From CBDCWT01 sp965223305 (GTDB lineage: Bacteria > Planctomycetota > Planctomycetia > Pirellulales > Pirellulaceae): DNA of 64,000 bases. The DNA lies in assembly GCA_965223305.1 (NCBI GenBank), contig CBDCWT010000019.1, positions 62,001-126,000 on the forward strand. The letters are read 5' to 3'. A program made the position numbers and the translations under genes. Below the pieces are notes generated by a model, which did no database searches, had not been told where the DNA came from, and saw nothing but the letters and a program-made list of their open reading frames with translations. This document shows, piece after piece, positions 53,818 to 63,112 of this stretch; the first letter of the stretch is position 1, and each line of letters starts with the position of its first letter.

Positions 53818-54116
53818 AGGTCATCAAGACATACGAAGACGCAGTCAGGGAATGCCTTGAGGAAAACGGCCCGATGACGGAGGAGGCGCTTCGCGAGTGT
53901 GTTAGACGAAAGCTGAGGCTAAGACGAAAAGAGGTTCCGATTTCAAAGCGTTATCTTCCCGGGACATTCACACGAACGAAAAACGGGATGATTGAAGTGC
54001 GGGCTTTGGTGTTATCCAAAGACGGTGAAAAATTGGAGTTGCGGGCCGTGAGAAGTGGGGGCGGCGGGGGTAGTCGACGGCGGAAGATGAAAGTAGCAGC
54101 ACCAAAGCGTGGTTAG
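53814..54116 (+). CDS. Small basic hypothetical protein
   Basis: 100 aa, coupled to the gene before it (ATGA overlap). The N terminus looks like a winged-helix start (YEDAVRECLEENGPMTEEALRECVRRKL) and the C terminus is a glycine- then lysine/arginine-rich tail. Possible DNA binding; no family recognised. Confidence 0.6.
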   Translation: MKVIKTYEDAVRECLEENGPMTEEALRECVRRKLRLRRKEVPISKRYLPGTFTRTKNGMIEVRALVLSKDGEKLELRAVRSGGGGGSRRRKMKVAAPKRG

Positions 54117-54529
54117 AGCTAGAACTGCGTAAGATAGTCGCGGGCAAGAATCGATGTCGGCACGATACGCTTCGGGGAGCAAAAGAACGTCCGAGCCCGC
54201 ATCGACCGAATGACCGACGCAGATTCAGCAAACTCCAAACTTCGCATCATTGTCCGACGCAGGAAACGGAACCGACCGCTCTCGGCCCGCGGGGGTTTCG
54301 ACCATGCCGCGAAATGCATCTCGGTTCTTCCGGGGTTAGACGCGACCGACAAGATGCTTCCCTCCGTTCTGGCAAGCCGGCAATAGTCATTGCACACCGG
54401 ACGAGCGCCTACACTTGCCACGCAGATTTGGTTGTAGCAAGCCGCACTCGATTTGTTAAGATGGAAGCTTTGAGAAGTCTAGGGGTCTTGCGCAAGACAA
54501 GTCGCGTGTTCCAAAGGTTTGATTAAAAG
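54117..54529. other. Intergenic before the OLD-like gene
   Basis: No gene seen in 413 bp. Two CCGACGCAG words (about 54213 and 54251) recall the dispersed hairpin repeat but do not form the same stem. Confidence 0.4.
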
Positions 54530-55930
54530 ATGTCGCTAGTTCTCGACACCGTGTTTCTTCGTTGGTATCGGTCGTTCAACACAGCCTCGTCGGAGCGAGA
54601 TAGAGTCAAACCATGGGAAAGGGTTGGAAACGAAGAATTCCAGTTTGTCGAAGTTGCAATTGACCCTCGGATAACAACCGTTGTTGGTGCGAACGAGAGT
54701 GGCAAGTCGCACCTTTTGTCGGCGATTCTCAAGGCGTTTAGCCAGCAAGAACCCTTCACTCCGGCCGATATCTGCCGCCATTGTGCCTACGATGCACTTG
54801 AGCAAAAGGCTGTACCACAGATTGGTATTCGTCTGTTGTCCGGAACCGCTGATAACGCACCGGTCAACAATATCGTCCAGCTGCTCGGCGGAAGTGTACG
54901 TGACAGCCGTGGTGTAACCGTCGTCCTCCAGCCGGAGAACGAGCCATACGCAACTCTGTATGACGATAAGATGGCGGAGATTTGCACCGCCCAACAAACT
55001 GAGTGGTATGAAGCATCGTCCTCGATTCCATCAATAGAGTTAATCGAACCTGAACTGAAATTCACAAACCGCATTCATATCTCGCAGTTGATTGCCGCTT
55101 ACGATGAGCCGCCCAAAGGAGAACACCAGACTTTCTTTGAGACCATGCCACTCAATAGTGTTGGGCGTCAGTTGCATCAAGCGTCGGTGCCGGCGACGCC
55201 GCCTGACCTAAACCAACCGAACCTGTTTCCGGGGGACTTTGTCGAGACCGTTTCGAGACTGCAGCAGAAGCTCTCGAAACATGTCATCCAGGTGAAGGGC
55301 GACCCGCGACTCGAGAGGGACTTGTTTGAATACATCTTGGGTGTGCCCAAATCAAAGCTCGAGTACATCCAGAAGTTGGGTGAACGCGACCGAGGCTACA
55401 TAGAGCTACTCGTGTCCAATATTAACGAACGCATTCGTCAGCGTTTGGACTTACATAGCTATTGGTCGCAAGACCAAGACATATCACTGGGCGTCAACTA
55501 CAAGGATGGGTTCTTCTACTTCGAGATTCACGACAAGACCGGCAAGGCTTTCACATTTCAAGAGCGTAGCTCGGGACTGCAGTACTTCCTTAGCTACTAC
55601 GTGCAGAGTTTGGCAATCAAGAGACGTGCTGGCGACCGCGGATGTGTTGTGCTCATGGATGAACCTGACCGCTTTTTGTCGGCAATTGCTCAACGCAATC
55701 TCCTTCATGTATTCGAGATGTTGTCAGGACCAGATGACGCGAACCGGTTGCAGTTGGTCTACACAACACATTCACCTTTCTCAATTAATCGGAATTACCC
55801 GGAACGCTTAAGACTTGTTCGCAAGGGCGACGGCAGTGAGGGAACACAGGTAGTCGAAAAGACTGCATCCCGTAGTTACGAGCCCGTCCGTACAGCACTC
55901 GGTATCGAAGGTGGAGACACTCTATTCTTT
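54530..55930 (+). pseudogene. OLD-like ATPase, segment 1 of 3 (ATPase domain)
   Basis: 467 codons carrying an ABC-type ATPase domain: Walker A GANESGKS at 53-60, a signature-like FQERSSGLQYFLSYY, Walker B CVVLMDEPDRFL near 371, and the switch-region YTTHSPF. The segment ends at codon TTT 55928-55930, where an IS256-family element has inserted. The open frame continues 7 codons into the element. OLD-family proteins join such an ATPase to a TOPRIM nuclease and act in phage defence. As it stands the gene cannot make the full protein. Confidence 0.9.
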
Positions 55931-57404
55931 GGTGGTGTAACATTCTTTCTGTAAAAGCGCAGTGGCGCGCCGAACTTAATTGATTCGGAGCGTCGCTGAT
56001 AGGCGGCTTGAAAAAGCGTGGGCCGCTGTCGATCTTTCTTTTCGCAGGACACTACTCTAGCGAAAGGAGACCCACATGGCCCACGACGATCAATCTACTC
56101 GTTTCGAAGAGCTGCTCCAACTACTCGGCGAACATGGCTTTGAGGGAATGGGGCACGCGATTGAGATTCTCATGAATGAGGCGATGAAACTCGAGCGCGC
56201 GGAAGCCCTGGGCGCGATGCCGTATCAGCGGACCGAAGCGCGACGTGGATATGCCAATGGATACAAGTCCAAGACGGTCAACAGCCGACTCGGCCAACTG
56301 CGCGTTAACGTTCCTCAGACCCGAGATGTGGAGTTCTATCCGTCGACATTGGAACGGGGCGAACGCAGTGAGCGGGCGCTCAAATTAGCGGTGGCGGAGA
56401 TGTACGTGCAGGGAGTATCGACCAGGAAAGTGGCGGAGATCACTCAGGAGCTGTGTGGATTGGAGGTCAGTAGTACTCAGGTCAGTCGGGCCGCCGAGCT
56501 GCTGGACGAAGAACTGCAAGCCTGGCGGGAGCGTCCACTGGAAACGGTGCCGTATGTGATTCTCGATGCTCGCTACGAGAAGGTTCGCCACGGAGGCAGC
56601 GTACGTGACTGCGCGGTACTGATCGCCACCGGCATTTTGGAGAACGGTCAACGCAGCATCCTGGGCGTCAGCGTCTCACTTTCCGAAGCAGAGGTTCACT
56701 GGAGAAGCTTCTTGAAGAGTCTGATCGACCGTGGCTTGCACGGTGTTCAGTTGATCGTTTCCGACGATCACGCGGGGCTGAAGCAGGCTCGCAAGGCATG
56801 CTTCGCAGGCGTGGCCTGGCAGCGCTGCCAGTTTCACCTCCTCCAGAACGCTCTGAACTACGTACCCAAGATAACCATGCGTCCGGAAGTCATCCAGGAC
56901 TTGCGTAACGTGCTCAACGCAGCGGATCGTCACGAAGCAGATCGTCTCCTCAAGTTGATGGTCGAGAAGTACGCCGAGACGGCGCCGGATCTATCCCGTT
57001 GGCTCGAGACCAACGTTGCGGAAAGTCTGACGGTGTTCGAATTGGAACCTTCTCACCGCCGCCGTCTTCGCACGACGAACATGCTTGAGCGGCTAAACCA
57101 GGAGATCAAACGTCGCACCAGAGTGGCAACGCTGTTTCCCAACGAAGCGTCGCTCCTGCGGTTAGTCAGCGCGATCCTCAGCGAGACCAGCGACGATTGG
57201 GAAACTGGCAAAGTCTATTTGACAATGCAAACAACGCCTCCCAAAAACGGAACACAGAGAAAGGCTAGCGGGGGTCCAGGGGGGCGGCAATGAGCCCCCC
57301 GGTCTGCGTGAACGCAAAAGAAAACGGCGGCGAAGCCGCTCCATACTATTTACAAAACGCGAAAATGAGATCGACAGAATTTACAGAAGGAAGGTTGCTC
57401 GACC
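55931..57404 (+). mobile_element. IS256-family insertion sequence, complete (1474 bp)
   Basis: Both ends begin GGT and share about 20 of 25 positions as inverted repeats (left ends in TTCTTTCTGTAAA, right in TTCCTTCTGTAAA). The element is flanked by the 8-bp direct repeat TATTCTTT at 55923-55930 and 57405-57412. One mutator-type transposase lies inside. Excising it with one TSD copy rejoins the OLD-like reading frame exactly (LFF|GMQNV). Confidence 0.93.
56076..57293 (+). CDS. IS256-family (mutator type) transposase
   Basis: 405 aa with AAAGGAG before the ATG. The catalytic triad is in VILDARYEKV, LIVSDDHAGL and NMLERLNQEIKRRTRV. The C-x2-H motif CQFHLLQNAL precedes the last one, as usual for this family. 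Length is typical and the frame is intact, so it is likely active. Confidence 0.95.
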   Translation: MAHDDQSTRFEELLQLLGEHGFEGMGHAIEILMNEAMKLERAEALGAMPYQRTEARRGYANGYKSKTVNSRLGQLRVNVPQTRDVEFYPSTLERGERSERALKLAVAEMYVQGVSTRKVAEITQELCGLEVSSTQVSRAAELLDEELQAWRERPLETVPYVILDARYEKVRHGGSVRDCAVLIATGILENGQRSILGVSVSLSEAEVHWRSFLKSLIDRGLHGVQLIVSDDHAGLKQARKACFAGVAWQRCQFHLLQNALNYVPKITMRPEVIQDLRNVLNAADRHEADRLLKLMVEKYAETAPDLSRWLETNVAESLTVFELEPSHRRRLRTTNMLERLNQEIKRRTRVATLFPNEASLLRLVSAILSETSDDWETGKVYLTMQTTPPKNGTQRKASGGPGGRQ

Positions 57405-57412
57405 TATTCTTT

Positions 57413-57589
57413 GGGATGCAAAACGTAATTGTTGAGGGCTTTAGCGACCAGAAATGCCTGATAGCTGCAGCACAATTGTGTGCCGCCGAACCGCAACGTG
57501 TTTTCTTGGACCTCAACGCTATCACGTTTCTCACCGCATCCGGTGTTGGCAAAATCCGACAACTTGTTGAACGCGTAAAGTCGTACGAT
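57413..57589 (+). pseudogene. OLD-like gene, segment 2 of 3 (start of TOPRIM)
   Basis: 59 codons in frame with segment 1 after removal of the IS. They include NVIVEGFSDQKCLI, the first TOPRIM glutamate motif, and LDLNAITFLTASGV. The segment ends at codon GAT 57587-57589, where the four-gene transposon begins. The open frame here otherwise starts inside the IS and is not a gene of its own. Confidence 0.88.
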
Positions 57590-57661
57590 TGAGCGTGGGC
57601 GCGCTAATCGCGGCGAAATCCGGGATTTCTGAGCAACATCTTTGATGTTTTCAAAAAAATT

Positions 57662-57742
57662 CCCCTCAAAGAGCCTGATCACTGGACCTCGGTCTTTGAG
57701 GGGTGTACTCCGATGGTTTTTGCACAACCTGTTGGAGTACCT
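57662..57742. other. Left-end hairpins of the transposon
   Basis: CCCCTCAAAGA (57662-57672) pairs with TCTTTGAGGGG (57693-57703). Directly after it, GTACTCC and GGAGTAC (57705-57740) form a second inverted repeat covering the ribosome site of the first gene. These may block outside transcription or translation of the transposon genes. Confidence 0.55.
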
Positions 57743-57745
57743 CCG

Positions 57746-58330
57746 ATGTACCATGATCTGCTCCGTGATGCTAGGTTCTGGTCATTTCTTGTCGATGTAG
57801 ATCGCGATCTTGCGGAAGCGGCGCGGCAGGAGGCCTGCCCCTGTGGCGGGCGGCTGCACCGAGCCAATTACCCTCGCAAGCCAAGAGGCGGACCGCCTGA
57901 TTTGCCTGCCGCATACTCCTCTCGGATCAGCTTCTGCTGTTCGCGTGACGGTTGCCGCAAGCGGTTAACGCCACCCTCGGTCCGCTTTCTTGGTCGGAGG
58001 GTTTATCTCGGCGCCGTCGTCATTCTGGTGGCAGCGATGAGGCAAGGTCCGACGCCGCGACGCACTCGAGAACTGTCCAACCTCTTCGATGTCAACCGTC
58101 GCACGATCAACCGCTGGCGTGCCTTCTGGCGAGAGTACTTTCCGTTGACAACGTTTTGGAAGGTGGCACGCGGACGTTTAGTGCCAACCGTCGAGGTCGA
58201 CGTTCTTCCACTGGCACTTCTCGAGGCCTTTGTTCACAGCGGACAAGACGACCGGGGATGGAAGCAACTGTTGTTGTTTCTGTCACCGATCACGATCCCT
58301 GGAGGCCTTGTGATCGCGGGTTCGATTTGA
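57746..58330 (+). CDS. Zinc-ribbon/helix-turn-helix transposon protein
   Basis: ATG 57746 has GGAG at 8 nt; the longer frame from 57713 lies inside a hairpin. 194 aa. A cysteine cluster (EACPCGGRLHRANY, then FCCSRDGCRKRLTPPS) forms a zinc ribbon. A helix-turn-helix follows (TRELSNLFDVNRRTINRWRAFW). It resembles accessory or targeting proteins encoded at the start of rve/ExeA transposons in planctomycetes. It probably binds element ends or target DNA. Confidence 0.7.
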   Translation: MYHDLLRDARFWSFLVDVDRDLAEAARQEACPCGGRLHRANYPRKPRGGPPDLPAAYSSRISFCCSRDGCRKRLTPPSVRFLGRRVYLGAVVILVAAMRQGPTPRRTRELSNLFDVNRRTINRWRAFWREYFPLTTFWKVARGRLVPTVEVDVLPLALLEAFVHSGQDDRGWKQLLLFLSPITIPGGLVIAGSI

Positions 58331-58422
58331 ACCACCGAACACCCGCAGAAGATGCAGAATCGACCATCCTGAGCACGGGGTCTATGGTTCTCGCAGTCCT
58401 TTCACCACCTTTGTGAGGAGCT

Positions 58423-59904
58423 GTGATGAACCACACACCCAACCGATCGACTTCTGACTTGTGGGCTCGCTTCCGATTCTCTGTCGTGGGCTCACTCTTG
58501 AGTTCTCCCCCTGCGCGCGGAGAGCTTAAAGCGGCCCTTGAAGCTCTGGCCGAGAAGACTTGGACCCATCCGATCGATGGCCGCGAGATCCGTTTCGCTG
58601 CAGCTACCATCGAACGCTGGTTCCACCAAGCACGACGAGAGAAGCAGGATCCACTCGGCGTGCTGCGCCGCGCGGTCCGTAAGGACCGTGGCCAAGCGTC
58701 GTTCGCTCCGGAACTAGTCGAGCATCTACTGCGGCAGTACCGCGAGCACCCCCATTGGAGCTACCAGCTGCACTACGACAATCTCGCGGCCTTGGTGAAG
58801 ACCGATGATTCGCTCGGCCCCTTGCGATCGTATTCCACCGTCAGGCGGTACATGCAGGCACACGGCTTCGTTCGCAAACGCCGCGCGAAGCCCAAGGGTC
58901 GGCCCACACGTCAACGCCACCAACGGCGAGAAGTACGCAGTTACGAGGCCGAATACGTCGGCTCTTTGTGGCACCTCGACTTCCATCATGCATCGCTCAA
59001 AGTGCTTGCCGACAACGGTCAGTGGCAACGCCCCATCGCGTTAGGCATTTTGGATGATCACTCGCGACTCTGCTGCCACTTGCAGTGGTACCTTTCCGAG
59101 ACCACCGAAGACTTGGTGCACGGCCTCGCGCAAGCCATTCAGAAGCGTGGCCTGCCGCGTGCCCTGATGACCGATAACGGCCCGGCAATGGTTGCCGAAG
59201 AATTCGTCGAAGGACTGTGGCGGCTGAGTGTGGTCCACGAGAAGACGCTTCCCTACAGCCCCTACCAGAACGGTAAGCAAGAAGCCTTCTGGGCGACACT
59301 CGAGGGACGCTTGATGGAGATGCTCGAGGGCGTCCCCGAATTGAAGCTGGCGTTTCTCAATGAAGCGACGCAGGCGTGGGCCGAGATGGAGTACAACCGC
59401 GCCGAGCATCGTGAGATCAAGAGTTCGCCGGTAAGACGATTCGCCGAAGCGCCCGACGTGCTTCGCGTGAGCCCTACTTCGGACGACCTGCGTGATGCGT
59501 TTCGCCTGCAGACGACACGGCGCCAGCGGAGAAGTGACGGAACGATCTCCCTGGAAGGCGTGCGTTTGGAGATCCCTCCCCGCTATCGTCACTTCCGGGA
59601 TGTGGTGGTGCGGTACGCCCGCTGGGACTTGCGGCGAGTCGATCTGGTCGACCCACAGAGCGGCGTGATTCTCTCTCCCATCTACCCACTCGATCGCAAG
59701 TCGAACGCCGATGGCCACCGCGGGACTCTCGATCCCGATGGGGACGACACCCCAGACGAGAACGATCCGAGTGGTGCCCGGCCAGTTGGCTCTGATGTAC
59801 CACCGTTGCTGAAGCAGATTCTCAAAGATTATTCCGCGACCGGAATGCCACCCGCGTACCTTCCTCAAAAACCAGCTTCCCAGAATGAAGGAGAAGAATC
59901 ATGA
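58423..59904 (+). CDS. rve-type DDE transposase (integrase core)
   Basis: The 493-aa protein has helix-turn-helix segments (ATIERWFHQARREKQDPLGVLRRAVRKDRG, SYSTVRRYMQAHGFVRK). The core follows with D in LWHLDFHHAS, D in ALMTDNGPAM and E in YSPYQNGKQEAFWATLE. A C-terminal beta-barrel and an acidic tail rich in Asp, like Mu-type transposases that contact an AAA+ partner, follow. It overlaps the ATPase gene by 4 nt. Confidence 0.92.
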   Translation: MMNHTPNRSTSDLWARFRFSVVGSLLSSPPARGELKAALEALAEKTWTHPIDGREIRFAAATIERWFHQARREKQDPLGVLRRAVRKDRGQASFAPELVEHLLRQYREHPHWSYQLHYDNLAALVKTDDSLGPLRSYSTVRRYMQAHGFVRKRRAKPKGRPTRQRHQRREVRSYEAEYVGSLWHLDFHHASLKVLADNGQWQRPIALGILDDHSRLCCHLQWYLSETTEDLVHGLAQAIQKRGLPRALMTDNGPAMVAEEFVEGLWRLSVVHEKTLPYSPYQNGKQEAFWATLEGRLMEMLEGVPELKLAFLNEATQAWAEMEYNRAEHREIKSSPVRRFAEAPDVLRVSPTSDDLRDAFRLQTTRRQRRSDGTISLEGVRLEIPPRYRHFRDVVVRYARWDLRRVDLVDPQSGVILSPIYPLDRKSNADGHRGTLDPDGDDTPDENDPSGARPVGSDVPPLLKQILKDYSATGMPPAYLPQKPASQNEGEES

Positions 59905-60746
59905 ATGCCAAGAAACTGTTATCCCTGTGGGGACTGAAGTGGAATCCGTTTTCGCCCGAACTTCCACCGGACGCGTTGTTCTCGACCGCCAAGGTTGATC
60001 ATTTCGCCTGGCGTGTCGAACAACTTGTCCAGGAAGGCGGCTTTGCACTGATCTCGGGTGAATCGGGCACCGGCAAGTCGGTGGCCTTGCGAATTCTGGC
60101 GCTGCGTCTCGCGACGCTCCGTGACGTTGTCGTCGGTGTGCTGGAAAGACCGCAGTCGAGAAACGCCGATTTCTATCGCGAACTGGGTGACATCTTCTCC
60201 GTTAAACTCAGCCCTTCAAATCGTTGGGGCGGGTTCCGCGCGTTGCGGGAACGCTGGAGGTCCCATGTGGCCACTTCCCGCATTAAGCCAGTGCTTCTGG
60301 TCGACGAAGCCCAGGAGATGGATCCGGAAGTGCTGAGCGAGCTACGCATCCTTTCCAGCGCCGAATTCGACGCCACATCGCTGTTGACGGTGGTCCTCTC
60401 GGGAGATGGGCGGCTGCTCGAGCTGTTGCGGCATGAGGACCTCGTACCGCTGGGTACCCGGATCCGCGCGCGGCTTACGACGGAACCTGCCTCGCGTGAG
60501 GAACTGCTCGATCTGCTCAGCCATGCGCTCACGAAGGCTGGCAATCCGTCTTTGATGACAGGCGAACTGATGGAGACACTGGCCGACCATGCCGCCGGCA
60601 ACTATCGGCTACTGATGACCATGGGTGCCGAACTGCTGGCCCACGGAATGACCCGTGAAGTCGAACAGCTCGACGAGAAGTTCTACTTGGAGGTGTTTCA
60701 GCCGTCACGGCCACGATCTGCGTCCGGGAAGAAGGAGAGGGTATGA
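59901..60746 (+). CDS. ExeA/TniB-like AAA+ ATPase of the transposon
   Basis: The 281-aa protein has Walker A GESGTGKS, Walker B VLLVDEAQEM, sensor region LTVVLSGDGRL and arginine-finger context LGTRIRARL. The N-terminal LKWNPFSPELPPDALF is the typical ExeA-like opening. In such elements the ATPase selects target DNA and activates the transposase. Confidence 0.9.
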   Translation: MNAKKLLSLWGLKWNPFSPELPPDALFSTAKVDHFAWRVEQLVQEGGFALISGESGTGKSVALRILALRLATLRDVVVGVLERPQSRNADFYRELGDIFSVKLSPSNRWGGFRALRERWRSHVATSRIKPVLLVDEAQEMDPEVLSELRILSSAEFDATSLLTVVLSGDGRLLELLRHEDLVPLGTRIRARLTTEPASREELLDLLSHALTKAGNPSLMTGELMETLADHAAGNYRLLMTMGAELLAHGMTREVEQLDEKFYLEVFQPSRPRSASGKKERV

Positions 60747-61708
60747 ACATGTCCATCAATGGTAATGGTGAACAGTTGCTTCCGTCGGTCCGAGTGGCAG
60801 ACATCCCTGCCGAGGAGAACACGCAGCGTTGGCTGGTGGAGCAGTTGTGGGGAGAGTCGTCGGTGGGCGTGATCGGAGGTGCCCCCAAGTGCTCCAAGAC
60901 CTGGCTGGGGTTGGACCTAGCTCTCAGCGTAGCGACCGGCACGGAGTGTTTGGGCAAGTATGCAGTGCCGCGCGCCGGTCCCGTCCTGGTCTACTTGGCC
61001 GAAGATGCGCTGCCGATAGTCCGGGAGCGTGTGCAGGGAATGGCCCGGCACCGCGGTCTCAACCTGGAGACCGTCGACATTTACGTGATCACTGCTCCCA
61101 CGCTGCGGCTTGATCGTGGACCGCACCGCGACCGGCTGTTTGAAACGGCCAAGCGGATTCGGCCGCGACTCTTGCTTCTCGATCCTTTGGTCAGGCTCCA
61201 CGGAATCGACGAGAATAACGCCACCGAAGTAGCGCAGCTGCTGGCCTACTTCCGCTCGTTGCAACGACGCCTGGACCTCTCTGTCGTATTGGTGCACCAC
61301 ACCCGTAAGAACGCGGCCGGCGGAGTAGCCGCCGGCCAAGGATTGCGTGGTTCCGGTGACCTGCATGCCTTCGGGGATTCGAACCTCTACTTGCGACGCA
61401 GCAGGGAACGTCTGGTGCTGTCCAGCGAGCACCGTGCCCCGCCGGCTCCACCGCCGGTCTACCTTGAACTGGTTGCCACATGTCCAGACACGCCGCATCT
61501 GGAAGTTGCGGCGGAGCTCGAGGCCCACAACCGTCGCAGCCTCGAACAGCAGGTGCTTGCCCTTCTTACTGAGGGCGTGGTGCTAACGCGGGCCAAGCTT
61601 CGCCAGACCCTCTCGGTCAAAAATGAGCGCCTGGGAGACGTGCTGCAGGTGCTCGAGCGAACCGCTCGAGTGCGCCGCACGGCGACCGGCTGGCAACGCA
61701 TCGACTAG
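60743..61708 (+). CDS. RepA-like RecA-fold ATPase (AAA_25) carried by the transposon
   Basis: The 321-aa protein overlaps the previous gene by 4 nt. Walker A is IGGAPKCSKTW, a variant seen in RepA/AAA_25 proteins. LVYLAEDALPIVRER and RPRLLLLDPLVRLHG (Walker B) follow, then VVLVHHTRKN and GLRGSGDLHAFGD. A C-terminal winged helix is likely (VLTRAKLRQTLSVKNERLGDVLQVL). Plasmid RepA helicases have this fold. It is an unusual fourth component for a transposon; possible roles are end remodelling or restart of replication. Confidence 0.85.
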   Translation: MNMSINGNGEQLLPSVRVADIPAEENTQRWLVEQLWGESSVGVIGGAPKCSKTWLGLDLALSVATGTECLGKYAVPRAGPVLVYLAEDALPIVRERVQGMARHRGLNLETVDIYVITAPTLRLDRGPHRDRLFETAKRIRPRLLLLDPLVRLHGIDENNATEVAQLLAYFRSLQRRLDLSVVLVHHTRKNAAGGVAAGQGLRGSGDLHAFGDSNLYLRRSRERLVLSSEHRAPPAPPPVYLELVATCPDTPHLEVAAELEAHNRRSLEQQVLALLTEGVVLTRAKLRQTLSVKNERLGDVLQVLERTARVRRTATGWQRID

Positions 61709-61719
61709 CTCTCCAGAGG

Positions 61720-61772
61720 GACCGTTCCCCGTTCCCTATATATATGGGGAACGGAACGGTCTCATCTTTCTG
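61720..61772 (+). terminator. Terminator of the transposon operon
   Basis: GACCGTTCC pairs with GGAACGGTC (61753-61761), with inner pairing around a TATATATA core. TCATCTTTCTG follows. It lies 12 bp after the last stop codon. Confidence 0.65.
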
Positions 61773-61799
61773 TATGTGACCACGGCTCTGCGGTAGTGG

Positions 61800-61872
61800 G
61801 TGCCTTCGTCGGAGCCGGCCGTCGCTCGCTCGCCCTCTTCGGCGAGCGACGGCCGAGCGACAGAGAAGGCAC
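61800..61872. repeat. Nested inverted repeat near the transposon right end
   Basis: GTGCCTTC (61800-61807) pairs with GAAGGCAC (61865-61872). Inside it GCCGTCGCTCG pairs with CGAGCGACGGC. This long cruciform-capable structure lies between the operon terminator and the end repeats. Confidence 0.6.
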
Positions 61873-61960
61873 ACACGGTGCCTTTGTTGGAGAGTGCCGG
61901 AGCGAGCAGCCCTGCCGCCGGGACGGACGCTAAGCCGTCGATGTCGACGTAGCCCCAACT

Positions 61961-62009
61961 CCATCGATTATCGTGATCAGAATACCATCAATTACCGTGA
62001 TCACTCTCA
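61961..62009. repeat. Transposase-binding-like direct repeats at the transposon right end
   Basis: CCATCRATTAYCGTGATCA occurs at 61961-61979 and 61985-62003, starts 24 bp apart. The left end (57595-57612) contains a looser inverted match around GCTAATCGCGG. Such arrays are typical of Mu/Tn7-type ends. Confidence 0.7.
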
Positions 62010-62013
62010 CGAT

Positions 62014-62847
62014 GACCGCAAGCCGATTACGGTTGCGATACTTGACGGCGATGAGGCAGGAGAGGACGCACTAACGCAAATCGAGGATGAAGAGTTGCTT
62101 CCGCGTGGCACCTATGACACATACAAAGGATGCAAGGTGAAGCTCGAGGAAGCAGACACCGAACGCGTGAGCGAAGTGCTTGAGGATTTTGTGCCAGTAA
62201 AACTCCTGGCTGCCGGAGTGAAGGAATACCTGAAACGCGTTTGGAAGATGAGCCCAGACGACCTCGCATCCGTTGACGGCAAGCTGGTTGTCGATGCAAA
62301 CAAGAATCTCGCACAACTCCTCGTGTGCGTAGTGCGTGAACTTGAACCACGCACTGAGCGAGTTAGCAAAGTACACATAAAGGGCGAGGTCATTGACATC
62401 GTCATCGATGAGTTGCTCTGCCTTCCGGCCTTTGAGGCAGAACGACGACAGTTTGTTGACCGATTTGAGATTGTGCTGAAAATGCTAGTCCGCCAACTGC
62501 AGGCTGCCGAAAAAGCATTTCGTCAATCCAACATAATCTTGCATTCTCGCATACTCATCGACGCCTATTTGAAACTACGTAGAGGTGAAACCACGCGATA
62601 CTATGTGTCAACGCTTCTTGGTAGCTTGGCGTCTGTCGTTGGGGGCACATCGGAGGATGCCAGGAAGACACGAGAACAGTTAGCGGCTCTCCAGGAGCTC
62701 CTTGATGATGAATCCTTGCTTGCCGCAGACCCCGTCGACGCGGGAGTCTGGGAAGCACGTCTTAGGCACCTTTGGAAATGCCCGTGGAAGGAGCCGAAGA
62801 AAGGGTGGAAATCGATTCGAGCTGAGCAGAAATCCGATGAGGTTTAG
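62014..62847 (+). pseudogene. OLD-like gene, segment 3 of 3 (rest of TOPRIM and C terminus)
   Basis: 277 codons that continue segment 2 exactly after transposon removal. They start DRKPITVAILDGDEAGEDAL, with the TOPRIM D-x-D motif, and end in a helical region (REQLAALQELLDDESLLAA). The open frame seen from 61894 begins inside the transposon. Together the three segments give about 803 codons, in the length range of large OLD-like proteins. Confidence 0.88.
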
Positions 62848-63112
62848 GTCGCAATTCGTGGACCCCCTCGGGTTACTTCGAAGCATCCGTGGGCGCAACC
62901 GAAATGGCCTGAGTTCGCCTTCCGCATAGAAGTGCGAACACGCTTGATGTGCACAAGTCTTTGGCCGTAAGCCAATGTCGGAGCTATCTACCCGTAATCA
63001 CGAAGCTGTACGAGCTTTTTCAAGCGTGCTAGTGTCGAGGAAGGAATGCGAAAGTTCTTCGTAATCGCAGAAGATGTGCGAACTAGTCAGATGGCAGGGA
63101 GGCCAGCTAGAG
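62848..63112. other. Intergenic, nothing recognised
   Basis: Spacer between the OLD-like gene and the recombinase; no hairpin or repeat stands out. Confidence 0.35.

Larger units (their letters stand above)
57590..62009 (+). mobile_element. Four-gene Mu/Tn7-like transposon (4420 bp)
   Basis: The ends start TGAGCGTG (left) and, on the opposite strand, TGAGAGTG (right). They are flanked by the 4-bp direct repeat CGAT at 57586-57589 and 62010-62013. Excision restores the host frame (KSYD|DRKPITV). Cargo in order: zinc-ribbon/HTH protein, rve-type DDE transposase, ExeA-like AAA+ ATPase and RepA-like ATPase, the last three overlapping by 4 nt. Right-end sequence carries two 19-bp direct repeats. 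The logic resembles TniA/TniB or MuA/MuB, but I cannot place the family. Confidence 0.85.

Noticed and set aside
61370..61395. GGATTCGAACCTCTA match to the tRNA-Arg fragment, as a second att site
   Set aside because: It lies in the coding frame of the RepA-like gene and matches only the T-loop consensus.
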